Positions 41,633 to 48,018 of a DNA stretch of 48,018 bases are shown piece by piece. Each line of letters starts with the position of its first letter. Positions within the stretch are counted from its first letter, which is position 1. The DNA lies in contig JACQJO010000011.1 in NCBI GenBank assembly GCA_016205025.1, forward strand, positions 1 to 48,018. Reading direction: 5' to 3'. The notes under the pieces are model-generated. The model saw only the letters and a list, made by a program, of their open reading frames with translations. It was not told the origin of the DNA and did no database searches. This DNA is from Elusimicrobiota bacterium. Lineage in GTDB: Bacteria > Elusimicrobiota > Elusimicrobia > JACQPE01. A program made the position numbers and the translations under genes.

Positions 41633-41690
41633 CGTCATTCCGGCGGAGGCCGGAATCCAGGTCTGGATACCGGCTTTCGCCGGTATGACG
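41633..41690. repeat. REP-like palindromic element
   Basis: The element has terminal inverted CGTCAT/ATGACG and two internal hairpins: CCGGC with GCCGG around CGGAG, and ACCGGC with GCCGGT around TTTC. Elements of the form CGTCATTCC...GGTATGACG are common intergenic repeats in many bacterial genomes. It lies in the spacer between the aldolase and dehydrogenase genes. Confidence 0.8.
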
Positions 41691-41724
41691 GAAAAAAAGA
41701 ATTTCCGTAGACCGCCTAAGTAGT

Positions 41725-41730
41725 TACAAT
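41725..41730 (+). promoter_or_regulatory. -10 element for the zinc dehydrogenase gene
   Basis: TACAAT ends ten bases before the ATG at 41741; no Shine-Dalgarno lies between. Confidence 0.5.
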
Positions 41731-41740
41731 ATTTTTACCA

Positions 41741-42772
41741 ATGAAAGTCGCTGTTTATCACAACAACAAAGACGTGCGCATCGAGGAGCGCCCTATGCCC
41801 AAAATTGGACCCGGGGAACTCCTGATCAAAGTCATGGCCAGCGGTATCTGCGGCAGTGATGTGATGGAGTGGTACCGCCTTAAGAAAGCCCCCTGCGTCT
41901 TGGGGCATGAAACTTCGGGCGAGGTGGTTGAGGCCGGCCGGGGTGTTGCGCGTTTTAAAAAAGGCGATCGGGTGGTTTTTACCCACCATGTTCCCTGCAA
42001 TGACTGCAGGTACTGCAAGCGGGGATTTCAAACTCTTTGCGATACGCTTCGTGCCACTAATTTTGACCCAGGCGGTTTTTCCCAGTTCGTGCGCTTGCCG
42101 GCCATCAACGTGGAGAGGGGCACTTTGGCCCTGCCTGACTCTGTCAGCTTTGAGGAAGCGACTTTTGTGGAACCCTTGGGCTGCGTTGTCCGGGGTTTTC
42201 GTTTGGCACGATTCGAACCAGGATTATCCGTTTTGGTTCTAGGGTCAGGCATGGCCGGAATTTTGACCATTGCCCTGGCCAAAAGCTTGGGGGCCGGGCG
42301 CATTGTGGCCACCGACATCAGCCCTTTCCGTTTGGAGCTGGCCAAAAAATTCGGAGCCGACGCCGTTTTACCGGCTTCTGATGTTACCCAGAAACTAGTC
42401 GGCGTTAACAATGGATCGCCGGCGGAGTTTGTTGTTGTTTGCGCCGGCGCCCCGGCTGTTTTTAGCCAGGCTTTAAAATGCGCGGACCGGGGCGCCGCCA
42501 TTCTTTATTTTGCTCCAGCCGAGCCAGGCCAAGAGATTCCTCTGCCCATTTTTGATTTTTGGCATAACGGAACCACGCTCACCTCCTCTTATGGAGCCAG
42601 CATCGAGGATTTAACGCAAGCCCTGGATTTGATCCGGGAAAAACGAGTCCCGGTGGCCCAAATGATTTCCCACCGCCTTGATCTTGAAGAGGCTCCGCTT
42701 GGATTTAAACTTGTCGCCGAAGCCAAGGAATCGTTGAAGGTGATCCTCGAGCCTCACCGAGCCAGCAATTAA
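41741..42772 (+). CDS. Zinc-dependent medium-chain alcohol dehydrogenase
   Basis: This 343-residue enzyme has the catalytic zinc ligands in ICGSDVMEWY and LGHETSGEV, the structural zinc Cys cluster CNDCRYCKRGFQTLC, and the NAD-binding LVLGSGMAGILTIALAKSLGAG. It belongs to the threonine/sorbitol dehydrogenase-like branch; the substrate is not decided by sequence. A REP-like element separates it from the aldolase gene. It converges on the HEPN gene with 11 bases between. Confidence 0.9.
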   Translation: MKVAVYHNNKDVRIEERPMPKIGPGELLIKVMASGICGSDVMEWYRLKKAPCVLGHETSGEVVEAGRGVARFKKGDRVVFTHHVPCNDCRYCKRGFQTLCDTLRATNFDPGGFSQFVRLPAINVERGTLALPDSVSFEEATFVEPLGCVVRGFRLARFEPGLSVLVLGSGMAGILTIALAKSLGAGRIVATDISPFRLELAKKFGADAVLPASDVTQKLVGVNNGSPAEFVVVCAGAPAVFSQALKCADRGAAILYFAPAEPGQEIPLPIFDFWHNGTTLTSSYGASIEDLTQALDLIREKRVPVAQMISHRLDLEEAPLGFKLVAEAKESLKVILEPHRASN

Positions 42773-42783
42773 AAGAAGCAAGG

Positions 42784-43191
42784 TTATCGCAGGAGTTTTT
42801 TGACCCAATCGACAAAACGTTCAACGTTTATTTTTAAAGCTAGAGCCTCTTTTTCGGTATAAGATTTATCCACGTACTCAATCAGATTTTTTTCAGCCAG
42901 GATTTGGGCCAAGCGGTTCGTTTGTTTGACGGCGTGGTCATCATTGATGTGGGATTTCAGCAAATCGGCCGTTTGTAGGTGGTCCTTGGCGCTCGAGCGC
43001 ATGCCGGTATATTTGACCAAAAGAGCATCGGCTGATGAAATACAGGCATGAACGCCGGCCAAGCCCGCCGCGTTCCAGTTTCTTTTTTGAACAGCGTCAA
43101 TCATGGTTACATAAAATTCTGTGGCTTTTTCCCAGTAGATGCGCCAATGTTCATGAGGAATTTTTTTGTGGGAAGCAGCCGGGGGTGTCAT
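42784..43191 (-). CDS. HEPN-domain protein (toxin-like partner)
   Basis: This 135-residue all-helical protein has the HEPN pattern WEKATEFYVTMIDAVQKRNWNAAGLAGVHACISSADALLVKYTG, followed by helices to the C terminus. HEPN proteins paired with minimal nucleotidyltransferases are RNase toxins or their relatives. The usual Arg-x4-6-His RNase motif is not evident, so activity is uncertain. The ATG at 43191 is chosen because the longer frame runs into the nucleotidyltransferase gene. It follows that gene by 22 bases. Confidence 0.8.
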   Translation of the reverse strand: MTPPAASHKKIPHEHWRIYWEKATEFYVTMIDAVQKRNWNAAGLAGVHACISSADALLVKYTGMRSSAKDHLQTADLLKSHINDDHAVKQTNRLAQILAEKNLIEYVDKSYTEKEALALKINVERFVDWVKKLLR

Positions 43192-43213
43192 GGTTTTCGG
43201 TACCCTTGCTTGG

Positions 43214-43840
43214 TCATAAGATTTGGGTAACCATTTTGCCTTTAACCGCACTGCCCGTCTTAACCACATCGCGGACAAAGGGGTTATTTTGGGCGTACCG
43301 CTCGCGAAATTCGTTGATGGTCATGACGATGGGGACTATGGGGTAATGATAACGCCCGCGCAACCGCTCGCCTTGTTCGACAAGATGATTGATAGCAGGC
43401 TTTTTGTCCGCTTCTTTATTAACTAAAGCCAAGAGATCAATGTCGCTTCCTGTCTGCATTTGACCTTGCGCGGCGCTGCCAAATAGAATGAGCGATACGA
43501 TTGATTTGGGCAGATGGCGGCTCACCTCTGTCAAGAGTTGGTCCAGCCATTTTTTATCGTTTTCAAATAGGATTGACAGAACTTTGGTGACGATCCAGTG
43601 CTCTGTGTTTAGTTTGAATAGATAAGAGGGAGAAGTTATTTTTTTGCCAACCAGACCCAGGGAATCAAGCTCTCTTAAGGCTTTGTGGGTTTGAGGGGGG
43701 CTTAATTTGACGCGACGGCTGATTTCCCGGCCGCTTAATTCCTGCGGGCAGTTATAAAGACAGCGCAGAACCGCTAGCAGCGACTTTTTACCCCAAAGGC
43801 GTTCTAGGGGATATTTTGGTATGTTATCTTTAGTTAACAT
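43214..43840 (-). CDS. HTH plus minimal nucleotidyltransferase (MNT-type antitoxin)
   Basis: The N-terminal 80 residues form a winged helix (LSGREISRRVKLSPPQTHKALRELDSLGLV). Residues from about 110 form a minimal nucleotidyltransferase with LILFGSAAQGQMQTGSDIDLLAL, the Gly-Ser and Asp-x-Asp active site. In MNT/HEPN systems the nucleotidyltransferase inactivates the HEPN toxin by AMPylation; the fused HTH probably represses the operon. A perfect 14-bp palindrome covers its start codon. The start follows a TATTAT by six bases with no Shine-Dalgarno. Confidence 0.87.
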   Translation of the reverse strand: MLTKDNIPKYPLERLWGKKSLLAVLRCLYNCPQELSGREISRRVKLSPPQTHKALRELDSLGLVGKKITSPSYLFKLNTEHWIVTKVLSILFENDKKWLDQLLTEVSRHLPKSIVSLILFGSAAQGQMQTGSDIDLLALVNKEADKKPAINHLVEQGERLRGRYHYPIVPIVMTINEFRERYAQNNPFVRDVVKTGSAVKGKMVTQIL

Positions 43841-43847
43841 ATGTTAA
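43834..43847. promoter_or_regulatory. Palindromic operator over the MNT gene start
   Basis: TTAACATATGTTAA is a perfect 14-bp palindrome that includes the ATG of the HTH-nucleotidyltransferase gene and touches its -10 hexamer (TATTAT, minus strand 43852-43847). This is the expected position for autorepression by the HTH domain. Confidence 0.65.
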
Positions 43848-43866
43848 TAATAGTTTACAGTATATT

Positions 43867-45024
43867 TTAGAAAATAACAAGACCAAAAAACCCGGCCGCT
43901 AGGACGATGAGTGGATCGGGAATTTTGGATTTTGTGAGGATGGGCAGGGCCGCCAGAAAGATGGCCAGGCTTTTGAAATCCGGCAGGGTTTTAGGGATCA
44001 GAATAAGAACGGCTCCGGCTAAAGCCCCGATCGCGGCCGCGGTGACTCCATCGACAAAGGCTTTGAGTTGGGGGTTGTTTTGGTAGCGCTTAAAATAGGG
44101 CGCGGGAAGAACGGTGAAAAAGTAAACCGGAGTGAATACGCCCAGTGGCGCGATCAGAGCGCCGCCTAAGCCTTTGATTAAGTAGCCGATAAAGGCGGTG
44201 GCTACCATGATCGGACCCGGAGTGATGGAGCCCACCGCCACGGCGTCCATAAACTGTTGGGCAGTCAGCCAGGCCTGATCCTCGACCAATCCCTTATAAA
44301 GGAAGGGCAAAATGGCCATCCCGGTGCCAAAGACAAAAGCGCCGGCTTTGGCGAAGAAAAGAAATAGGGGGGAGGCGATCAGGGCGATCAGGGCGGCCAG
44401 AGCCAAGAAGGATAAGAGAATTTTTTCTTTTATTTTAATGTTGGCCGCTTTAGTCATTTCAGCCACCCGGGTTGCCTTTTTTCCCACCGGCGCGTAGGCC
44501 AGCATAACCAGCAGTCCGGCGGCCAAAAAGGCGTAACCTATTTCGGTTTTAAAAACAGCGGTGATGACCAGAAGCGTCCCAAAAATAACCCAGAGAAGCT
44601 TGCGCCGGCCAAGCGTTCTGCGGGCCAGCCGTATCGAAGCCAACATCATGATGACCAGCACTGCGGGCGCCATGCCCTTCATGAACGAATGAAGCCGCCA
44701 GAGACCCTGAAATTCGACATAAAGCACGGAGAGTCCAATCACCAAAAGAACCGGCGGCCCGACAAAAGCTAGACCTGCCAAAAGAGCGCCCCAAGCGCCA
44801 CCCTTGAGATATCCAATCCACATGGCCAATTGGCCGGCCAAGGGTCCCGGCGCGGCGTTGGCCAAAGCGAGACCCAGCTTGAATTCATCCGGCGCGATGA
44901 GTTTTTCGCGCTCCACCAGATCGCGCTCCATATATCCCACCAGGGCCACCGGCCCGCCGAAACCGGTCAATCCCAACCGCAGGAGGTAGCTCAGAATTTT
45001 ATTGAGATCATTTTGCGCAGGCAC
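43867..45024 (-). CDS. chrA: Chromate transporter ChrA (long-chain, two CHR domains)
   Basis: This 385-residue membrane protein of the CHR family has two homologous halves. The first has LRLGLTGFGGPVALVGYMERDLVER and NAAPGPLAGQLAMWIGYLKGG; the second has FVFGTGMAILPFLYKGLVE and VAVGSITPGPIMVATAFIGYL. Members export chromate in some bacteria; the natural substrate here is not proven. The start is GTG, six bases after a TACAAT on the minus strand, with no Shine-Dalgarno. The nucleotidyltransferase gene follows 26 bases downstream. Confidence 0.92.
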   Translation of the reverse strand: MPAQNDLNKILSYLLRLGLTGFGGPVALVGYMERDLVEREKLIAPDEFKLGLALANAAPGPLAGQLAMWIGYLKGGAWGALLAGLAFVGPPVLLVIGLSVLYVEFQGLWRLHSFMKGMAPAVLVIMMLASIRLARRTLGRRKLLWVIFGTLLVITAVFKTEIGYAFLAAGLLVMLAYAPVGKKATRVAEMTKAANIKIKEKILLSFLALAALIALIASPLFLFFAKAGAFVFGTGMAILPFLYKGLVEDQAWLTAQQFMDAVAVGSITPGPIMVATAFIGYLIKGLGGALIAPLGVFTPVYFFTVLPAPYFKRYQNNPQLKAFVDGVTAAAIGALAGAVLILIPKTLPDFKSLAIFLAALPILTKSKIPDPLIVLAAGFFGLVIF

Positions 45025-45030
45025 CAGATT

Positions 45031-45036
45031 ATTGTA
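45031..45036 (-). promoter_or_regulatory. -10 element for chrA
   Basis: TACAAT ends exactly six bases before the GTG, placing the transcription start at the first base of the start codon. Confidence 0.58.
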
Positions 45037-45073
45037 GCTACTTATTTTTCGAGGGACTTGGGCAACAAAAAGC

Positions 45074-45079
45074 TATAAT
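45074..45079 (+). promoter_or_regulatory. -10 element for initiator tRNA
   Basis: A perfect TATAAT ends five bases before the mature 5' end of tRNA-fMet, so little or no 5' leader is expected. Confidence 0.6.
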
Positions 45080-45084
45080 CACTT

Positions 45085-45161
<77 letters not shown>

Positions 45162-45164
45162 TTT

Positions 45165-45199
45165 AAAACCCCAAGTCGGCAAACGGCTCGGGGTTTTTT
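45165..45199 (+). terminator. Rho-independent terminator after tRNA-fMet
   Basis: AAAACCCCAAG pairs with CTCGGGGTTTT (one mismatch) and the stem runs into a T tract at 45194-45199. Confidence 0.8.
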
Positions 45200-45226
45200 A
45201 TTCCCCCATAGCTTTTGGGCGGGGGC

Positions 45227-45256
45227 TTGACAATTTAATCTTAAATAGTTTAAACT
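45227..45256 (+). promoter_or_regulatory. Promoter of the marR-yceI operon
   Basis: A perfect -35 TTGACA (45227-45232) is followed after 18 bases by a weak -10 TAAACT (45251-45256), nine bases before the ATG. Hence the transcript is nearly leaderless. Confidence 0.65.
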
Positions 45257-45263
45257 TAAACTA
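45246..45263. promoter_or_regulatory. Inverted-repeat operator over the -10 of marR
   Basis: TAGTTTA and TAAACTA are perfect inverted 7-mers separated by four bases and cover the -10 hexamer and start region. This is the usual place for autoregulation by a MarR dimer. Confidence 0.65.
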
Positions 45264-45265
45264 AT

Positions 45266-45736
45266 ATGAAGATGAGGACCCCCAATCACAGAAAGAACCA
45301 AAAGGCGCTCGATGCTTTTGCCAGCTTGTGGCGCGCCTCTGAATCGCTGGGTGTTAGCGCCCGGCGATCATTGAAAGGCAAGGATTTGACCAGTTGCCAA
45401 TTTGGCGTTTTGGAAGTTTTGTATCGGCTGGGGCCTTTATGCCAATATGAATTGGGAGACAATCTGTCCTGCACGGGCGGCAACGTGACCGTGGTTGTGG
45501 ATAATTTAGAGAAGCGGGGGATTGTCCGGCGCGAGCGGTGCTGTGAGGATCGGCGCCAAATTTATGTACATTTGACCAAGACGGGAAGAGGTTTGATATC
45601 TCAAATTTTTCCAAAACATGTTTCCGGCATCGCCCAGGCGATGGCGCAGTTAACAAGGCAAGAGCAGAAGATTTTGGAGCGCTTATGCCAGAAACTAAAT
45701 GGAAGGAATGCCAAACCGAAAGGCAATGGGGCATGA
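45266..45736 (+). CDS. MarR-family transcriptional regulator
   Basis: This 156-residue protein has the MarR winged helix: LGPLCQYELGDNLSCTGGNVTVVVDNLEKRGIVRRERCCEDRRQIYVHLTKTG. It is unusually rich in Cys (six or more, including a CC pair in the wing), which could mean thiol-based sensing, as in redox-responsive MarR proteins; this is inference. It leads an operon with the yceI-like gene 13 bases downstream and has an inverted repeat over its own promoter. Confidence 0.92.
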   Translation: MKMRTPNHRKNQKALDAFASLWRASESLGVSARRSLKGKDLTSCQFGVLEVLYRLGPLCQYELGDNLSCTGGNVTVVVDNLEKRGIVRRERCCEDRRQIYVHLTKTGRGLISQIFPKHVSGIAQAMAQLTRQEQKILERLCQKLNGRNAKPKGNGA

Positions 45737-45749
45737 TAAGGAGGAAACC

Positions 45750-46331
45750 ATGAGGAAATTGTTGGTTCTAGCGGCGATGACGGTGGTTTTTGGGTCGGGC
45801 CTCAATGCCGAGACCTTTAACATCGATACGTCGCATTCCGGAGTGACGTTTAAAATTAGACACATCGTGACGAAATTTACAGGGAGATTCGATAAGTTTG
45901 AAGGGACCTTTGATTACGAAAAAGGAAAACCTAAAACCTGGAAAGTCGAAGCCGCCATTGATGCGGCCGGCATCAACACAAAAAATGAGAAACGAGACGG
46001 GCACCTTCGTTCGCCCGATTTTTTTGATGTTGAGAAGTGCCCGAGTATCACCTTCAAAAGCACCAAAATTTCCGGAGTCAAGGGTGATAAGGCTAAAATT
46101 CATGGCGATCTCACCGTGCATTGCGTGACTAAATCGGTTATTTTAGACGCAGAACTAACGGGCATTGAAAACGATCTCCAAGGTAAAAGAGCTGGTATTA
46201 CTGCCACCACGAAACTGAACCGTAAGGATTTCGGCATCACCTGGAACAAGACCTTGGATTCCGGCGGCATCGTGTTAGGCGAGGAAGTGGAAGTAATTTT
46301 AGAGATCGAAGGCGTTGTTAAAAAAGGTTAA
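45750..46331 (+). CDS. YceI-family periplasmic protein
   Basis: This 193-residue protein has a signal peptide (MRKLLVLAAMTVVFGSGLNA) and the YceI lipocalin-like domain: FNIDTSHSGVTFKIRHIVTKFTGRFDKFEG, HLRSPDFFDVEKCPSITFKS and FGITWNKTLDSGGIVLGEEVEV. YceI proteins bind isoprenoid-type lipids in the periplasm; their role is not settled. TAAGGAGG precedes the ATG at 45750. It is co-transcribed with the MarR regulator, probably under its control. Confidence 0.94.
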   Translation: MRKLLVLAAMTVVFGSGLNAETFNIDTSHSGVTFKIRHIVTKFTGRFDKFEGTFDYEKGKPKTWKVEAAIDAAGINTKNEKRDGHLRSPDFFDVEKCPSITFKSTKISGVKGDKAKIHGDLTVHCVTKSVILDAELTGIENDLQGKRAGITATTKLNRKDFGITWNKTLDSGGIVLGEEVEVILEIEGVVKKG

Positions 46332-46339
46332 AGATTTTT

Positions 46340-46364
46340 GCCCCGATATCGGGAATATCGGGGC
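46340..46364 (+). other. Perfect 10-bp hairpin after yceI
   Basis: GCCCCGATAT and ATATCGGGGC pair perfectly around a five-base loop. No U tract follows; instead AAGGAGGT begins at once. It may be an mRNA processing or stabilising stem between yceI and the 9-codon ORF. Confidence 0.75.
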
Positions 46365-46377
46365 AAGGAGGTATAGC

Positions 46378-46407
46378 ATGGGACCAAAGAAGCCTTGCGG
46401 TTGTTAA
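46378..46407 (+). CDS. Possible 9-residue peptide ORF, MGPKKPCGC
   Basis: A nine-codon ORF with a near-perfect ribosome site (AAGGAGGT, six bases before the ATG) sits between the hairpin after yceI and a terminator. The peptide is basic and ends Cys-Gly-Cys. It is too short for normal gene finders. It could be a metal- or thiol-reactive peptide, a leader, or chance; the quality of the ribosome site is the only direct support. Confidence 0.45.
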   Translation: MGPKKPCGC

Positions 46408-46416
46408 GCTAAATTA

Positions 46417-46468
46417 AAAAGGGCGGCCTTGAAATTTCAGGAATTTTAAGCCGCCCTTTTGGTTTTTT
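46417..46468 (+). terminator. Rho-independent terminator ending the marR-yceI unit
   Basis: AAAAGGGCGGC (46417-46427) pairs with GCCGCCCTTTT (46450-46460) over 11 bp, with a 22-base loop and further T's at 46463-46468. Confidence 0.85.
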
Positions 46469-46556
46469 GCCGCAAAATTTGTTTCAATAAAAACCATGGC
46501 CCCGGCATCTTGCGTCAAGCAGGGTGGCGTGGTTTTTTTCTTTAGGGGAGGCGCGG

Positions 46557-47876
46557 ATGCGTAAAAACAAACCGGAGTGGCTGGTCGCCCTTGGGCTATT
46601 AATCGGCGCGGCTCTGACGGGCTTGTTCGTTTTCGCGCCCTCGGCTAATCGGGTTGCCGGCGGACCGATCGTGGCCGGCGATGTCGCCTGGATGCTGACG
46701 GCCACGGCCCTAGTTCTGTTGATGACGCCGGGGCTCTCCTTTTTTTATGGCGGCATGGTTCAGAAAAAAAATGTGATTTCGACCATGCTCCAATCTTTTA
46801 TCGCGATGGGCGTAGTCAGCTTGGTTTGGGTGATCGTTGGATTTAGTTTGGCTTTCGGCGATAGCTTGGGCGGGATCATCGGCAATCCTTGGACTTACTT
46901 TATGTTTAACGGCGTCGGGGGCGCCACGCATCCCGATCTTTCGCCCACGATACCCTTGGCTCTTTTCGCGATGTTTCAGTTGAAGTTCGCGATCATCACG
47001 CCGGCTTTGATCACCGGGTCTTTCGCGGAGCGCGTGCGTTTCGCGAGCTACATGGTTTTCATCGTGCTGTTCACTCTTTTTATCTACGCGCCTCTAGCGC
47101 ACATGACCTGGCATCCCGAAGGGCTTTTGCGCCAATGGGGCGTTTTGGATTTTGCCGGTGGAACCGTGGTGCATATGTCGGCCGGATTCGCGGCTTTGGC
47201 CGGCGCTCTATTTTTAGGCCCGCGTAAAGTGAAATTAGCCAACGAAATCCACGCGCCGGCCAATATTCCCTTTGTGTTACTCGGAACCGGCATGCTGTGG
47301 TTTGGCTGGTTTGGTTTTAACGCCGGCTCCGCGCTAGCGGCCAATGAAACAGCGGTGCTGGCCTTTTGCGCCACCAACACCGCCTCCGCCGCGGCTATGT
47401 TGGCCTGGGTGTTTTTTGACGCGGTTAGAGGGCGTCGGCCTTCGGCCCTCGGCGCTTCAATCGGAGCCGTGGTGGGTTTGGTGGCGATTACGCCGGCCGC
47501 GGGTTATGTCACCATACCGGCCAGTATCGCGATCGGAGCCGCGGCCGCCATTGTTAGTAATTTAGCGGTTTACTGGAAATCCAAAACCACTTTGGATGAC
47601 ACGCTGGATGTGTTTCCCTGCCACGGGGTCGGAGGCATGGTGGGCATGATCGCCACCGGTCTTTTGGCGGACAAGGTGGGCTTGGTTCACGGAGATCCCA
47701 CGATATTCATCCGCCATCTTTTGACGATCATAGGAGCCGGCGTTTTTGCGTTCAGCGGTTCATATCTTCTTTATTTAATATCAGACACGTTGATTACCTT
47801 TCGAGTTCGAACCGAACAGGAAGACAAAGGTTTGGATTTAAGCCAACATGCCGAAAGCATTGGCGCTGAAGTTTAA
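46557..47876 (+). CDS. amtB: Ammonium transporter (AmtB/Rh family)
   Basis: This 439-residue transporter has eleven membrane helices. The family motifs are present: DVAWMLTATALVLLMTPGLSFFYGGMVQKKNV, FAIITPALITGSFAERV, and the twin pore histidines in GGTVVHMSAG and VFPCHGVGG. It conducts ammonium or ammonia. The ATG at 46557 is preceded by GGGGAGG; an upstream in-frame ATG at 46524 is less likely. No glnK gene is seen in the 140 bases left after it. Confidence 0.96.
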   Translation: MRKNKPEWLVALGLLIGAALTGLFVFAPSANRVAGGPIVAGDVAWMLTATALVLLMTPGLSFFYGGMVQKKNVISTMLQSFIAMGVVSLVWVIVGFSLAFGDSLGGIIGNPWTYFMFNGVGGATHPDLSPTIPLALFAMFQLKFAIITPALITGSFAERVRFASYMVFIVLFTLFIYAPLAHMTWHPEGLLRQWGVLDFAGGTVVHMSAGFAALAGALFLGPRKVKLANEIHAPANIPFVLLGTGMLWFGWFGFNAGSALAANETAVLAFCATNTASAAAMLAWVFFDAVRGRRPSALGASIGAVVGLVAITPAAGYVTIPASIAIGAAAAIVSNLAVYWKSKTTLDDTLDVFPCHGVGGMVGMIATGLLADKVGLVHGDPTIFIRHLLTIIGAGVFAFSGSYLLYLISDTLITFRVRTEQEDKGLDLSQHAESIGAEV

Positions 47877-48018
47877 AGCTTAGTCTAGTTCCCGGTGAAA
47901 AACATCCGTTTATATCCATCGAAGTCATGGGTTACGCCGACCCAACAAACGCCGCATGTGAACACGGCCATGCGCGTTTTTCATCAGCGTAGAATTTGTC
48001 CAACGCGTGATACAAATG

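Noticed and set aside
47891..47983. 28-residue minus-strand frame after the ammonium transporter (contains TCGVCWVGVTHDFDGYKR)
   Set aside because: Composition looks interesting, but there is no ribosome site, it is preceded by two in-frame stops and the window ends too soon to judge.

Overview
The window reads as chromosomal DNA of a Gram-negative, probably uncultivated, free-living bacterium. A double membrane is indicated by a YidC with a large periplasmic domain, an MlaE/MlaF/MlaD-type lipid transporter, and a signal-peptide beta-barrel-like protein ending in Phe. The genes are tightly packed, with many 1-14 base overlaps, and GTG/TTG starts are frequent. The set of genes would fit a lineage such as Elusimicrobiota, but that is a low-confidence guess; no rRNA or other phylogenetic marker settles it.

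Layout. 1-2.3 kb: a large imperfect palindrome, then endonuclease IV and CinA. 2.3-6.3 kb (minus): membrane protein, UMF1-type MFS protein, an EF-Tu-domain-2-like protein with a histone-H1-like tail, and an AT-rich type II restriction-modification pair. 6.4-10.5 kb (minus): mnmE, jag, yidC, yidD, rnpA, rpmH. 10.6-25.1 kb (plus): rpsF, ssb, rpsR, rplI, dnaB, alr, mlaE/F/D, radA, PIN-TRAM protein, ispD, ispF, cysS, rlmB, tRNA-Arg, cutA, HD-GYP protein. The switch of gene direction at 10.53-10.60 kb with this gene content resembles replication-origin neighbourhoods, but no dnaA or DnaA-box cluster is visible. 25.1-31.1 kb: OMP, histidine kinase and receiver pair, malate dehydrogenase, H+-pyrophosphatase. 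31.2-36.2 kb: the reversed ribosomal block rplA, rplK, nusG, secE, CopD-like gene, tRNA-Trp, with an aldehyde dehydrogenase, a 57-residue membrane protein, rpmG and tRNA-Thr beyond it. 36.1-48 kb is more accessory: an HTH/LAGLIDADG-like gene running through tRNA-Thr, a sugar-nucleotide epimerase, a membrane protein behind an octanucleotide repeat, the paired TIGR03546/TIGR03545 families, an LsrF-like aldolase, a zinc alcohol dehydrogenase, an HTH-nucleotidyltransferase/HEPN toxin-antitoxin pair, chromate transporter, initiator tRNA, MarR-YceI operon with a 9-codon ORF, and an ammonium transporter.

Two themes run through the window. First, operon-leading genes often carry a TATAAT-like hexamer 6-10 bases ahead of the start codon and no Shine-Dalgarno sequence (rpmH, rpsF, secE, rpmG, the HTH gene, the epimerase, the dehydrogenase, the nucleotidyltransferase, chrA, marR). 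This suggests leaderless transcripts, whereas internal genes use ordinary AGGAGG-type sites. Second, short tandem repeats (7, 8 and about 9 bp) and palindromic repeats are scattered through intergenic and even coding DNA. One 8-bp repeat sits exactly where it would separate a good ATG from its membrane-protein frame. I found no CRISPR array, prophage or transposase, and no single spectacular new system. The strongest leads are the repeat-interrupted gene at 37.9 kb, the gene read through tRNA-Thr, the leaderless promoter pattern, the MCE/beta-barrel fusion and the 9-codon Cys-rich ORF.
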